Source of the DNA: Blastochloris viridis
GTDB lineage: Bacteria; Pseudomonadota; Alphaproteobacteria; Rhizobiales; Xanthobacteraceae
Direction of reading: 5' to 3'
Assembly (NCBI RefSeq): GCF_001402875.1
Contig: NZ_CP012946.1
Coordinates: forward strand, 2,520,001-2,584,000
DNA length: 64,000 nt
Shown here: positions 16,956 to 25,677 of the stretch, piece after piece
Layout: every line of letters starts with the position of its first letter
Position numbering within the stretch: the stretch's first letter is position 1
Program-made: the position numbers and the translations under genes
The notes under the pieces: generated by a model
The model's database searches: none
What the model was told of the DNA's origin: nothing
Seen by the model: the letters and a program-made list of their open reading frames with translations, nothing else

Positions 16956-19900
16956 ATGAACGCAAAGTATCCTGGCATTCCCAGCGTAATCCACGGCAAC
17001 GGCGCGGTTGCCCAGGTCATGGGCCACGTCTGCGGCGGAGTTATCGGCTATCCGATCACCCCCTCCACCGAAATTTCAGAGCTTTACGAATCGTTCCGAG
17101 CGTCCGGCGGCTGCAACGTCTGGGGCAAGCACCCGTTCTTCTTCGAGCCGGAGGGTGAGCACTCAGCCCAGTCGGGCGCGCTCGGCGCAGCGCTGACCGG
17201 CGGCAAGTACGTCTCCAACGCCTCCTCCAGCCAGGGCATCCTCTACGGCCTGGAGTCGCATTACGTCACCGTCGGCAAGCGGGTCGGCGGCTTCGTGCTG
17301 CAGGTGGCCGCCCGCGTGGTCTCCAAGCACTCGCTGAACGTGATGGCCGGCCACGACGACGTCTACGCCCTCCTCCAGTCCGGCTACACCATCCTGTTCG
17401 GCTCCAACCCGCAGGAGGCCGCCGACCTCGCCGCCATTTCCTACAAGGTGAGCGCGACCTCGCTGATCCCGGTCACCAACGCCATGGACGGCTTCGCCAC
17501 GTCGCACATGATGAGCGAAGCGCTGATGCCGGAGCCCGATCTGCTCCGCGAGTACCTCGGCGACCCCGCCGGCCGCATCAAGTGCCCGAGCGTGGCGCAG
17601 GAGATCCTGTTCGGCGCCAAGGGCCGGGTGTTCCAGCTCAAGCAGTATCTCGCCAAGCGCCAGGGCGACCTCGACCCCGACGGCTTCCTTAAGGTCAAGG
17701 AATATCTCGACACCTATGCCGAGGCGGTCGAGGCCGACAATGACGGCGGTCTGGTCGAGGCCACGCTGCGCTGGCTCCCCGAGGAGTTGCACCGCCAATG
17801 GCGCCGCCAGTGGGTCAACGCCTACGAGAAGGGCACCCGCCAGCGCGTGCCGGCGCTGGTCGACATCAACAATCCCGGCCTCACCGGCGGGGTGCAGAAC
17901 CAGCCCGACTTCCAGGCCGGCTCGGCCGACCACCGCACCCACTTCGTCTCTGAAGTGCCGCGCCTGGTGCGCGAGGCGATGGCCGAGTATTCGGCGCTCA
18001 CCGGCCGCGAGTACAAGCCGGTCCACACCTTCATGTGCGAGGACGCCGACCATGTGGTGGTCGGCCTCGGCTCGGTGACCGACGACGCCGAAGCGGTCGC
18101 CACCTATCTGCGCGGCCAGGGCAAGAAGGTCGGCGTGGTTTCGGTGAAGCTCTTGCAGCCGTTCCCCGAGGCGGAGCTGGTCGCAGCCTTGGTGGGCAAG
18201 AAGGCCGTCACCGTGCTGGAGCGCTCCGACGTCACGGCGCTCGCGAGCTTCGTGACCCAGGCGCTGTTCAAGGGCGTCGAGAACGCCTCCGGCGAGCGCC
18301 ACCCCGGCATTCCGGCCATCAAGAGCCTGCCCAAGATCACCACCGCGATCTTCGGCCTCGGCGCCCACGATCTGCAGCCGCGCGATCTGGTCGCCGCGTT
18401 CAAGAACATGGAGACCAAGAACGCGCCGTTCGTCTATCTCGGCTCGCAGTTCTATTCGAAGACCCCCTCGCCCAAGCTCGCCGCGTTGCAGGAGCGGCTC
18501 AAGGCCGCCTATCCCGACACCGAGCTGATGGCGCTCGAGACCGAGCCCAACCCGAATCTGTTGCCGCCCTCGGCTTTCCGCGTGCGCTTCCATTCGGTCG
18601 GCGGCTACGGCACCATCGCCACCGGCAAGCTGCTCACCGACATCCTGGCCGGCGCGCTCGACCTGCACTCCAAGGCCGCGCCGAAATACGGCTCGGAAAA
18701 GAGCGGCGCGCCGACCAACTATTACATCACCCTCAGTCCCGAGCATGTGAAGCTCACCAACGCCGACCTTGAGGACGTCGAGATCGTCATCTCGCCGGAC
18801 CACAAGGTGTTCAGCCACGCCAATCCGCTGCGCGGGCTGATCGAAGGCGGCACCTTCATGATGCAGTCGAACCTCACCCCGCTCGAGGTGTGGAAGGAAC
18901 TGCCGGCGAAGGCGCGCAAGACCATCCGCGACAAGAACATCAAGATGTTCATCGTCGACGGCTTCGCGGTGGCCAAGCGCCATGCGCCGACGCCGGAGCT
19001 CGAGACCCGCATGATGGGCATCGCCTTCATCGGCGCGGTGTGCGGCCACGTCGACCGCATCGTCGCCGACGCCTCGCGCGATGCCATGCTGACCAAGATC
19101 CGCCAGCAGATCGCCAAGAAGTTCGGCTCCAAGGGCCAGGCCGTGGTCGACGGCAACATGGCGGTGATCAAGGAAGGCCTGGAGGCGACCCAGCGGCTCG
19201 ACTACACCCAGCCGGAATTCGCTGCCGTCGAGGCGGAGACCACCGCCAAGGCCGCGCGCACCGTCGCCATCTCGGCCGCGATGTGCCGCACCAACGGCAT
19301 GGCGGCGAGCGAGGGCATCTTCGATCGCGAGTACTATGACGAGGTGATGGCGGCGCCGTTCCGCGACGGCACCATCGCCGAGGCCCCGGTGCTGCCGGGC
19401 ATGGGCATGTTCATGCCGGGCGGCTCGGCCGCGTGGAAGGACAAGGGCCTGTTCCGCCGCGACGTGCCGGACTTCAACCCCGACCTTTGCACCGGCTGCA
19501 TGGAATGCGCACTGGTGTGTCCGGACGCGGCGATCCCCAACACCGTCCACGACATCCGGGATCTGCTCGCGACCGGCATCACGCACCTCGACGTGCCGGA
19601 GGCCCAGCGCGAGGCGCTGCGCGCCCAGCTCTATCCCTTGAGCGAGGCGGTGCGCGAAATCTACACCGCCACCAAGGACGCCAAGGCGTTCCACGAGGTG
19701 GTGGCACAGGCGGTGGCGACCATCGACACCGACAACGCCACCTTGAAGCGCAATCTCGGCCGCCTTGCCGAGACGCTGACGCTGTTGCCGGTGGCGCGCA
19801 CCCGGCCGTTCTTCGACGCCATGGAGAAGGACAAGGTCGGCAGCGGCGGCCTGTTCTCGGTGGCGGTCGACCCGTGGAAGTGCTCGGGCTGCCTGGAGTG

Positions 19901-21935
19901 CATCGACGTCTGCGGCCCCGGCGCGCTGAAGGAGCGTCAGCAGGACGCCGCCCTGCTCGACACGCTGCAGGCGCGCTTCGAGTTCCTCAGCCACACCGCC
20001 AATACCCCGGCCCGCTTCACCGAAGGCGCGCTGAAGGACGGCGGCGACATCAAGCGGCTGATGCTCGACCGCGCCAACTACTACTCGACCACCGGCGGTC
20101 ACGGCGCCTGCCGCGGCTGCGGCGAGGTCACCGCGATCCGTCTGGTGATGGCGTCCAACCACGCCATCCAGACCAAGCGCCGCAAGGATCATCTGCGCGA
20201 ACTCGAGGCGCTGATCGATCAGCTCAAGGTCAAGCAGGCCTCGGTGCAGGCCGATACCGCCCGTCGCGACCGCATCGCCGCCGCGATCAAGACGCTGGAA
20301 CGGCGGCAGTTCCTGCTGGAAAGCGGCCCGACCGGCAACGGCCCGGCCTCTGCGGTGGTGGCCAACGCCACCGGCTGCTCGAGCGTCTATGCCTCGACCT
20401 TCCCGTTCACCCCCTACAACGATCCGTGGGTGAACAGCCTGTTCCAGGACACCCCGGCTGTTGCCAAGGGCCTGTTCGAGGGCTTGACCGCATCGGCGGT
20501 CGACGACGTCAAGGCGCTGCGCGTCGCCCGGCTGGAGCTGGCCGACGCCTATGACTCGAGCGTCTACGACAAGCCGTTCAAGACGCTGAGCTGGAAGGAC
20601 TTCACGCCGGACGAAATGACGCTGCTGCCGACCGTCGTCTCGATGGGCGGCGACGGCGCCACCTACGACATCGGCTTCGGCGCGCTGTCGCGCCTGCTCG
20701 CCACCTCGACCCCGATCAAGGTGGTGGTGCTGAACACCGGCGTCTATTCCAACACCGGCGGCCAGACCTCGACCGCCAGCCTCACCGGCCAGGACTCCGA
20801 CCTGTCGCGGTTCGGCAGCGCCCATTCGGGCAAGCAGGAAGACCGCAAGGAACTCGGCCTGATCGCCGCGTTCCACCCCAACGTGTTCGTGGTGCAGACC
20901 TCGACCGCGGTGCAGGGCCACTTCCTGAAGAGCGTGATGGAGTACCTCAACCACACCTCCTCGCCGGCGGTGCTCGACGTCTACACCCCCTGCCAAGCCG
21001 AGCACGGCATTGCCGACGCCGCGGCGGCGCGCCGGGCCCGCCTCGCCGTCGAAAGCCGGATGAGCCCGGTGTTCGTGCACGACCCGCGGCGCACCGACGG
21101 CCTGCGCAGCCGGTTCTCGCTCGAGGGCAACCTCGACATCGACAAGGATTGGACCACCACCACCCTCACCTATGTCGAGGATGGCGTGACCAAGCTGATG
21201 CAGGTGCCGCTGACCCCGGCCGACTTCGCGCGCGACGAGACCCGCTTCCAGAAGCAGTTCCGCAAGCTCAAGGACGACACCAATGCGGTGGCGATCCATG
21301 ATTTTGTCGACCTGCCGCACGCTGAGCGGGCCGGCAAGACGCCGTTCGTGTGGGCGACCGACGACAGCCAGAAGCTCATCAAGCTCGAGGTGTCGAACGC
21401 CATCGTCCATCTGGTCGAAGAGCGCCGCAAGTATTGGCGGACGCTGCGCTACCTGGCCGGCCGCGAGATTGCCCAGCTCGGCGCCGATCACCGCACCGAG
21501 CTGGCAGCGCTGCAGCAGCGCTACGAGCAGGCGATGACGGAGAAGGAGTCCTCGCTCGACACCATCGCCCGCGCGATGAGCGAGCTGGCCGCCGCCTCCA
21601 ACGCGCCCGCCAACGGCGCGCTGGCCACTGCGCTGTCGCCGTTCGGCGGCGCGGCGGCTCCGACTCAGGCGGCCGCGCCGGCGGCGGCCACCAACGGCTC
21701 GGGTGCCGGCGTCCCGTTCATCCACGACGAGGATGTCGAGAAGTGCACCAACTGCAAGACCTGCTACCAGCAGGTCTCGGAGCTGTTCGAGAGGACCGTG
21801 ATCGTGTCGGACGGCGGCACCAAGGAGGTCGCCCACACTATTCCGGGGGCTTTGGAGAAGGTGGCGGTCACCGCGGACCTCAAGACCCGCGTGGCCCGCG
21901 TCGCCGCCAACTGTGATGCGGAGATCATTCGATGA
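16956..21935 (+). CDS. nifJ: Extended NifJ-type pyruvate:ferredoxin oxidoreductase
   Basis: A 1659-aa protein; ordinary NifJ is about 1180 aa. It oxidises a 2-oxoacid (probably pyruvate) with CoA and TPP and passes low-potential electrons to ferredoxin or flavodoxin. In order it has: the domain I motif GYPITPS (31-37); a central domain with FHSVGGYGTIATGKLL (about 545-560); two [4Fe-4S] motifs at Cys845/848/851/855 and Cys976/979/982/986; and the proximal cluster ligands Cys1052, Cys1055, Cys1141 and Cys1346. The TPP motif is GGDGATYDIG...NTGVYSNTGGQ (1231-1270). Oddities: a charged, probably coiled insertion between Cys1055 and Cys1141; over 100 residues between the two ferredoxin motifs; and a C-terminal extension with an Ala/Pro linker (about 1550-1585) and a ferredoxin-like tail (Cys1597, 1600, 1603, 1653). 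Its stop overlaps the next gene by 4 bases. Confidence 0.9.
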   Translation: MNAKYPGIPSVIHGNGAVAQVMGHVCGGVIGYPITPSTEISELYESFRASGGCNVWGKHPFFFEPEGEHSAQSGALGAALTGGKYVSNASSSQGILYGLESHYVTVGKRVGGFVLQVAARVVSKHSLNVMAGHDDVYALLQSGYTILFGSNPQEAADLAAISYKVSATSLIPVTNAMDGFATSHMMSEALMPEPDLLREYLGDPAGRIKCPSVAQEILFGAKGRVFQLKQYLAKRQGDLDPDGFLKVKEYLDTYAEAVEADNDGGLVEATLRWLPEELHRQWRRQWVNAYEKGTRQRVPALVDINNPGLTGGVQNQPDFQAGSADHRTHFVSEVPRLVREAMAEYSALTGREYKPVHTFMCEDADHVVVGLGSVTDDAEAVATYLRGQGKKVGVVSVKLLQPFPEAELVAALVGKKAVTVLERSDVTALASFVTQALFKGVENASGERHPGIPAIKSLPKITTAIFGLGAHDLQPRDLVAAFKNMETKNAPFVYLGSQFYSKTPSPKLAALQERLKAAYPDTELMALETEPNPNLLPPSAFRVRFHSVGGYGTIATGKLLTDILAGALDLHSKAAPKYGSEKSGAPTNYYITLSPEHVKLTNADLEDVEIVISPDHKVFSHANPLRGLIEGGTFMMQSNLTPLEVWKELPAKARKTIRDKNIKMFIVDGFAVAKRHAPTPELETRMMGIAFIGAVCGHVDRIVADASRDAMLTKIRQQIAKKFGSKGQAVVDGNMAVIKEGLEATQRLDYTQPEFAAVEAETTAKAARTVAISAAMCRTNGMAASEGIFDREYYDEVMAAPFRDGTIAEAPVLPGMGMFMPGGSAAWKDKGLFRRDVPDFNPDLCTGCMECALVCPDAAIPNTVHDIRDLLATGITHLDVPEAQREALRAQLYPLSEAVREIYTATKDAKAFHEVVAQAVATIDTDNATLKRNLGRLAETLTLLPVARTRPFFDAMEKDKVGSGGLFSVAVDPWKCSGCLECIDVCGPGALKERQQDAALLDTLQARFEFLSHTANTPARFTEGALKDGGDIKRLMLDRANYYSTTGGHGACRGCGEVTAIRLVMASNHAIQTKRRKDHLRELEALIDQLKVKQASVQADTARRDRIAAAIKTLERRQFLLESGPTGNGPASAVVANATGCSSVYASTFPFTPYNDPWVNSLFQDTPAVAKGLFEGLTASAVDDVKALRVARLELADAYDSSVYDKPFKTLSWKDFTPDEMTLLPTVVSMGGDGATYDIGFGALSRLLATSTPIKVVVLNTGVYSNTGGQTSTASLTGQDSDLSRFGSAHSGKQEDRKELGLIAAFHPNVFVVQTSTAVQGHFLKSVMEYLNHTSSPAVLDVYTPCQAEHGIADAAAARRARLAVESRMSPVFVHDPRRTDGLRSRFSLEGNLDIDKDWTTTTLTYVEDGVTKLMQVPLTPADFARDETRFQKQFRKLKDDTNAVAIHDFVDLPHAERAGKTPFVWATDDSQKLIKLEVSNAIVHLVEERRKYWRTLRYLAGREIAQLGADHRTELAALQQRYEQAMTEKESSLDTIARAMSELAAASNAPANGALATALSPFGGAAAPTQAAAPAAATNGSGAGVPFIHDEDVEKCTNCKTCYQQVSELFERTVIVSDGGTKEVAHTIPGALEKVAVTADLKTRVARVAANCDAEIIR

Positions 21936-24772
21936 GCACCGTCTCCCCTCAAGAGCCGCCCCGTGACGAGCTGATCCGCTACGCCCGCTCGACCTCAACC
22001 CTTGCGGCGACGCGCAGCGAGCTGGCTCAGCTCGAACAGACCCAGGCGGTCGAGCTGTTCAACAAGCAGCTCGAACTGCTCAAGAAGCGGCTCCTCAGCG
22101 ACCCCAAGTCGCTGAGGACCACGTTCGTCGCCGATGGCGTGACAGCCATCGCCTGGGAGTTCCAGCAGGAGGAACTGGGTGCGGCGTTCACCAAGACGCT
22201 GTGGGAGCTTCTCGTTCGCGACGACGAGATGAGCACGGTGCTGTTGCGCTTCATCTGGGCGATGCCGCTCAAATTCAAGCGCAAGTTCATCAAGGCGATC
22301 GACGACCATCTGTCCGACCGCTACCCGATGTTCAAGGGCCTCTCCGAGGGCTGGCCGGGCGAGACCTTCATCCCGCCCTACATCCGCCCGCCGGAGGAGC
22401 GCTCGACCGACTTCGAGCTGGTAAACACCGGCTATCTCGGCTACCGCGCGCTGGGCTACTCGACCCGAGAGGTCGAGCTGTTCGTGTGGCTGGAGGTGCT
22501 GCGCGACAAACAGTGTACGGACAAGCCGTGCGAGCTCGGCGTGCTGATCCACGGCAAGTCCGAGCCGAAGGGCGGCTGCCCGGTCAAGATCCACATCCCC
22601 GAGATGCTGGATCTGCTCGGCCAGGGCAAATTCCGCCAGGCCCTGGAGCTGATCGAGGGCTGCAACCCGCTGCCGAACGTCACCGGCCGCGTCTGCCCGC
22701 AGGAACTGCAGTGCCAGGGCGTGTGCACCCACACCAAGCGGCCGATCGAGATCGGCCAGCTGGAGTGGTTCCTGCCCGAACACGAGAAGCTGGTCGGCCT
22801 GTCGCCTGAGGAGCGCTTTGCCGGCGTGGTGTCGCCGTGGGCGATGGCCGACAAGCCGCCGATCGCGGTGGTGGGCTCGGGGCCCTCGGGCCTCATCAAC
22901 GCCTACCTGCTGGCGGCCGAGGGCTACCCCGTCACCGTGTTCGAGGCGTTCCACGAGCTTGGCGGCGTGCTGCGTTACGGCATCCCCGAGTTCCGCCTGC
23001 CCAACACGCTGATCGACGACGTGGTCCAGAAGATCACCCTGCTCGGCGGCCGCTTCGTCAAGAACTTCGTGGTCGGAAAGACCGCGACGCTCGACGACCT
23101 CAAGACCAACGGCTTCTGGAAGATCTTCGTCGGCACCGGCGCGGGCCTGCCGACCTTCATGAACGTGCCGGGCGAGCACCTGCTCGGCGTGATGTCCGCC
23201 AACGAGTTCCTCACCCGCGTCAACTTGATGCGGGCGATCGACGACAAGTACGAGACCCCGGTGCCCGACACCAAGGGCAAGGAGGTGTTCGTCATCGGCG
23301 GCGGCAACACCGCGATGGACGCCGCACGCACCGCCAAGCGCCTGGGTGCCAACGTCACCATCGTCTATCGCCGCACCAAGGCGGAAATGCCGGCCCGCGT
23401 CGAGGAACTGCACCACGCGCTCGAGGAAGGCATCAACCTTGCCGTGCTGCGGGCGCCGAGCGAGTTCATCGGCGATGAGAAGACCCACTTCGTCACCCAC
23501 GCGGTGCTCGACGTCAACGAGCTCGGACCAGCCGACAAATCGGGCCGGAGAGCGCCGGTCAAGACCGGCAAGACCGAGCGGGTGCCGGTCGACCTCGTGA
23601 TCATGGCGCTGGGCAACACCGCCAACCCGATCATGAAGGAGGCCGAGCCGAGCCTGAAGACCTCGAAGTGGGGCACCATCGAGATCGACCAGGGCACGCA
23701 GCTCACCTCGATTCCGGACGTCTATTCCGGTGGTGACGCCGCCCGCGGCGGCTCCACCGCCATTCGCGCGGCCGGCGACGGCCAGGCGGCGGCGCGCCAG
23801 ATCGTCGGCGAGATTCCGTTCTCGCCGGCCGAGATCAAGCACCGGGTCGAGAAGGCGGCGCGCTACACCGAGCTTGGCCAGGTCAAGCAGACCATCGTCG
23901 ACAAGGTCGAGCTTGCCGGCGGCATCGTCGAGTTCAAGGTGCGTGCGCCGATGGTGGCGCGCTCCGCCCTGGCCGGCCAGTTCGTGCGCGTTCTCGCCTG
24001 GGACGACGGCGAACTGATCCCGCTGACGCTGGCGGACTGGGACGCCGAGGCCGGCACCATCGACCTCGTCATCCAGGGCATGGGCACCTCGACGCTGCTC
24101 ATGAACAAGATGGCGATCGGCGACGCCTTCGCCGGCATCGCCGGCCCGCTCGGCAAGGCCAGCGAGCTGCACAAGTACGCCGACGACGAAACGGTGGTGT
24201 TCACCGCCGGCGGCGTCGGCCTGCCGCCGGTCTATCCGATCGCCCGTGCCCACCTCGAGCTCGGCAATCATGTCACGCTGATTTCGGGCTTCCGCTCGGC
24301 CAATCTGTTGTTCTGGACCGAGGCCGACGAGCGCGTCGGCCTGCTCAAGGCCAAGTACGGCGACCAGCTCGACGTGATCTATACCTCGAACGACGGCACC
24401 TTCGGCATCAAGGGCTTCGTGACGGGGCCGCTTGAGGAGATGCTCAAGGCCGGCAAGGTCTCCAAGGGCCGCAAGATCGCCGAGGTCATCACCATCGGCC
24501 CGCCGATGATGATGCGGGCGGTGTGCGACCTGACCAAGCCGTACGGCGTGAAGACGGTGGCGAGCCTCAACTCGATCATGGTCGACGCCACCGGCATGTG
24601 CGGCGCCTGCATGGTGCCGGTGATGATCGACGGCAAGCTGGTGCGCAAGCACGCCTGCATCGACGGGCCGGAGATCGACGGCCACATCATCGACTGGGAC
24701 AAGTTCCTGCCGCGCTTTGGCACCTTCAAGGTGCAGGAGCAGCGCTCCAGGGAAGCCCACGGCCTGGCCTGA
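21932..24772 (+). CDS. Single-chain NfnB-NfnA-like NAD(P)H:ferredoxin oxidoreductase (GltD-SudB fusion)
   Basis: A 946-aa flavoprotein. Residues 1-190 match nothing I recognise. Residues 195-270 hold GltD-type cysteines for two [4Fe-4S] clusters (Cys195, 200, 216, 244, 255, 261, 265; GRVCPQELQCQGVC). Residues 312-630 are the GltD/NfnB domain, with FAD motif VVGSGPSGL (314-322) and NAD(P) motif VIGGGNTAMDAART (454-467). Residues 650-930 are an NfnA/SudB/PyrK-like FAD-NAD(P) module ending in DATGMCGACMV...HACIDGPEIDGH, an Asp/Cys [2Fe-2S] site (Asp885, Cys890, Cys893, Cys909). In Nfn and Sud enzymes these modules are separate subunits. ATGA coupling to nifJ suggests a complex moving electrons between NAD(P)H, the 2-oxoacid and ferredoxin for nitrogenase. 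A plain glutamate synthase role is unlikely, since no GltB is present. Confidence 0.82.
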   Translation: MSTVSPQEPPRDELIRYARSTSTLAATRSELAQLEQTQAVELFNKQLELLKKRLLSDPKSLRTTFVADGVTAIAWEFQQEELGAAFTKTLWELLVRDDEMSTVLLRFIWAMPLKFKRKFIKAIDDHLSDRYPMFKGLSEGWPGETFIPPYIRPPEERSTDFELVNTGYLGYRALGYSTREVELFVWLEVLRDKQCTDKPCELGVLIHGKSEPKGGCPVKIHIPEMLDLLGQGKFRQALELIEGCNPLPNVTGRVCPQELQCQGVCTHTKRPIEIGQLEWFLPEHEKLVGLSPEERFAGVVSPWAMADKPPIAVVGSGPSGLINAYLLAAEGYPVTVFEAFHELGGVLRYGIPEFRLPNTLIDDVVQKITLLGGRFVKNFVVGKTATLDDLKTNGFWKIFVGTGAGLPTFMNVPGEHLLGVMSANEFLTRVNLMRAIDDKYETPVPDTKGKEVFVIGGGNTAMDAARTAKRLGANVTIVYRRTKAEMPARVEELHHALEEGINLAVLRAPSEFIGDEKTHFVTHAVLDVNELGPADKSGRRAPVKTGKTERVPVDLVIMALGNTANPIMKEAEPSLKTSKWGTIEIDQGTQLTSIPDVYSGGDAARGGSTAIRAAGDGQAAARQIVGEIPFSPAEIKHRVEKAARYTELGQVKQTIVDKVELAGGIVEFKVRAPMVARSALAGQFVRVLAWDDGELIPLTLADWDAEAGTIDLVIQGMGTSTLLMNKMAIGDAFAGIAGPLGKASELHKYADDETVVFTAGGVGLPPVYPIARAHLELGNHVTLISGFRSANLLFWTEADERVGLLKAKYGDQLDVIYTSNDGTFGIKGFVTGPLEEMLKAGKVSKGRKIAEVITIGPPMMMRAVCDLTKPYGVKTVASLNSIMVDATGMCGACMVPVMIDGKLVRKHACIDGPEIDGHIIDWDKFLPRFGTFKVQEQRSREAHGLA

Positions 24773-24805
24773 GCGCCGGCCGGCGGCGACGGGACACCAA
24801 CAACG

Positions 24806-24836
24806 AAAGCTCCGGCCCTGCGGCCGGAGCTTTTGT
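24806..24836 (+). terminator. Rho-independent terminator of the nifJ operon
   Basis: AAGCTCCGGCC-CTGC-GGCCGGAGCTT followed by TTTG, 34 bases after the stop of the Nfn-like gene. Confidence 0.9.
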
Positions 24837-24869
24837 ATTGCGGCTTGGTCGGACGGCCGGCGTGTCTAA

Positions 24870-25063
24870 TACCCGAGGCCCTGAAGGCTGACCTTTCCTC
24901 GGCCTCTGGTGAGGAGGCGGCAAACACAGCCGTCTCGAACCATGGGGCCGACCTCAGCTTCTTTAAATTCGCCTCATGCTTCGAGGCGCCGGCTGTCGCG
25001 GGCTCCCAGGATGAGGCGAACTGGCGTCGGTGGAAGGCCAAGCGCAAAGGCCGCGGGTATTAC
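24870..25063 (+). repeat. Dispersed double-hairpin repeat, copy C
   Basis: It runs from GAGGCCCTGAAGGCTGACC to AAAGGCCGCGGGTATTAC, with both palindromes present. Its right end overlaps the 3' end of the receiver-protein gene: the TAA stop of that gene (25060-25062, - strand) lies inside the repeat. Confidence 0.82.
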
Positions 25064-25521
25064 GGCGGTGGCGGCGCTGCCGCCTCATCCGGCCGCGGCA
25101 TGGCGCGGGTGTGGTAGAGGCGCATGTTGCAGGGTGGCTGCCGCGGCGGCCGGCCGTCCAGCACGTCCTCGGCCACGCCGACCGCCTCCGCCAGCGAGCG
25201 GGCGGTGAACGGCTTCACCAGGCAGCCGAGCGCAAATGCCTCCGCGTCGGTGCCCGGCTCGGCGCCGGTGACGAACAGGCAGGCAATGCCGCGCGCCTTG
25301 AGGGTGGCGGCCACCGACACCCCGGCATAGCCGCTGACGAGATGGAGGTCGACCAACGCCAGATCCGGCGGGCGCACCGCATGCACCCGCAATGCATCTT
25401 CAACGTCATCGGCGACGCCGATCACGTTATAGCCTGCATCCTGGAGGATTTCGGCGGCGTCCAGCGCCACCATAATGTCGTCCTCGACAACTAATATCCG
25501 GAGAGACCTGTTCCCGATCAT
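25060..25521 (-). CDS. Single-domain response regulator (receiver only)
   Basis: A 153-aa receiver protein. The acidic pocket is EDD (residues 13-15: VVEDD), the phospho-acceptor Asp is in LALVDLHL (about residue 58), the Thr of the switch is in FVTG, and the Lys is in CLVKPFT. There is no output domain. The last 25 residues after the receiver are Pro/Ala-rich, and the stop codon is supplied by repeat copy C, so the tail may have been altered by the repeat. No histidine kinase is nearby, and the partner is unknown. Such stand-alone receivers act by protein-protein contact in general stress or chemotaxis-like signalling. Confidence 0.82.
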   Translation of the reverse strand: MIGNRSLRILVVEDDIMVALDAAEILQDAGYNVIGVADDVEDALRVHAVRPPDLALVDLHLVSGYAGVSVAATLKARGIACLFVTGAEPGTDAEAFALGCLVKPFTARSLAEAVGVAEDVLDGRPPRQPPCNMRLYHTRAMPRPDEAAAPPPP

Positions 25522-25677
25522 TTCCCGTCCGGATCACCCGCGCTTGAGTTATCGATACTGGCAAGACAACGGCGTAGGGTTGTTCTCGTTCCCCAGTTTA
25601 GCTTGCGTAGGGCTACGTACGACAAAGTGCGCGAAAGTTCCTGCAACGCGTACGGCGCAGGCAAGCGTATGACGCCG

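Noticed and set aside
17163..21998. A 1611-codon open frame on the - strand opposite nifJ
   Set aside because: It is the antisense shadow of a GC-rich gene: no ribosome site, His/Arg/Gly/Val-rich translation without any domain, and the + strand frame has full PFOR motifs.
21995..24760. A 921-codon open frame on the - strand opposite the Nfn-like gene
   Set aside because: Shadow frame caused by third-position GC bias; no family motifs.
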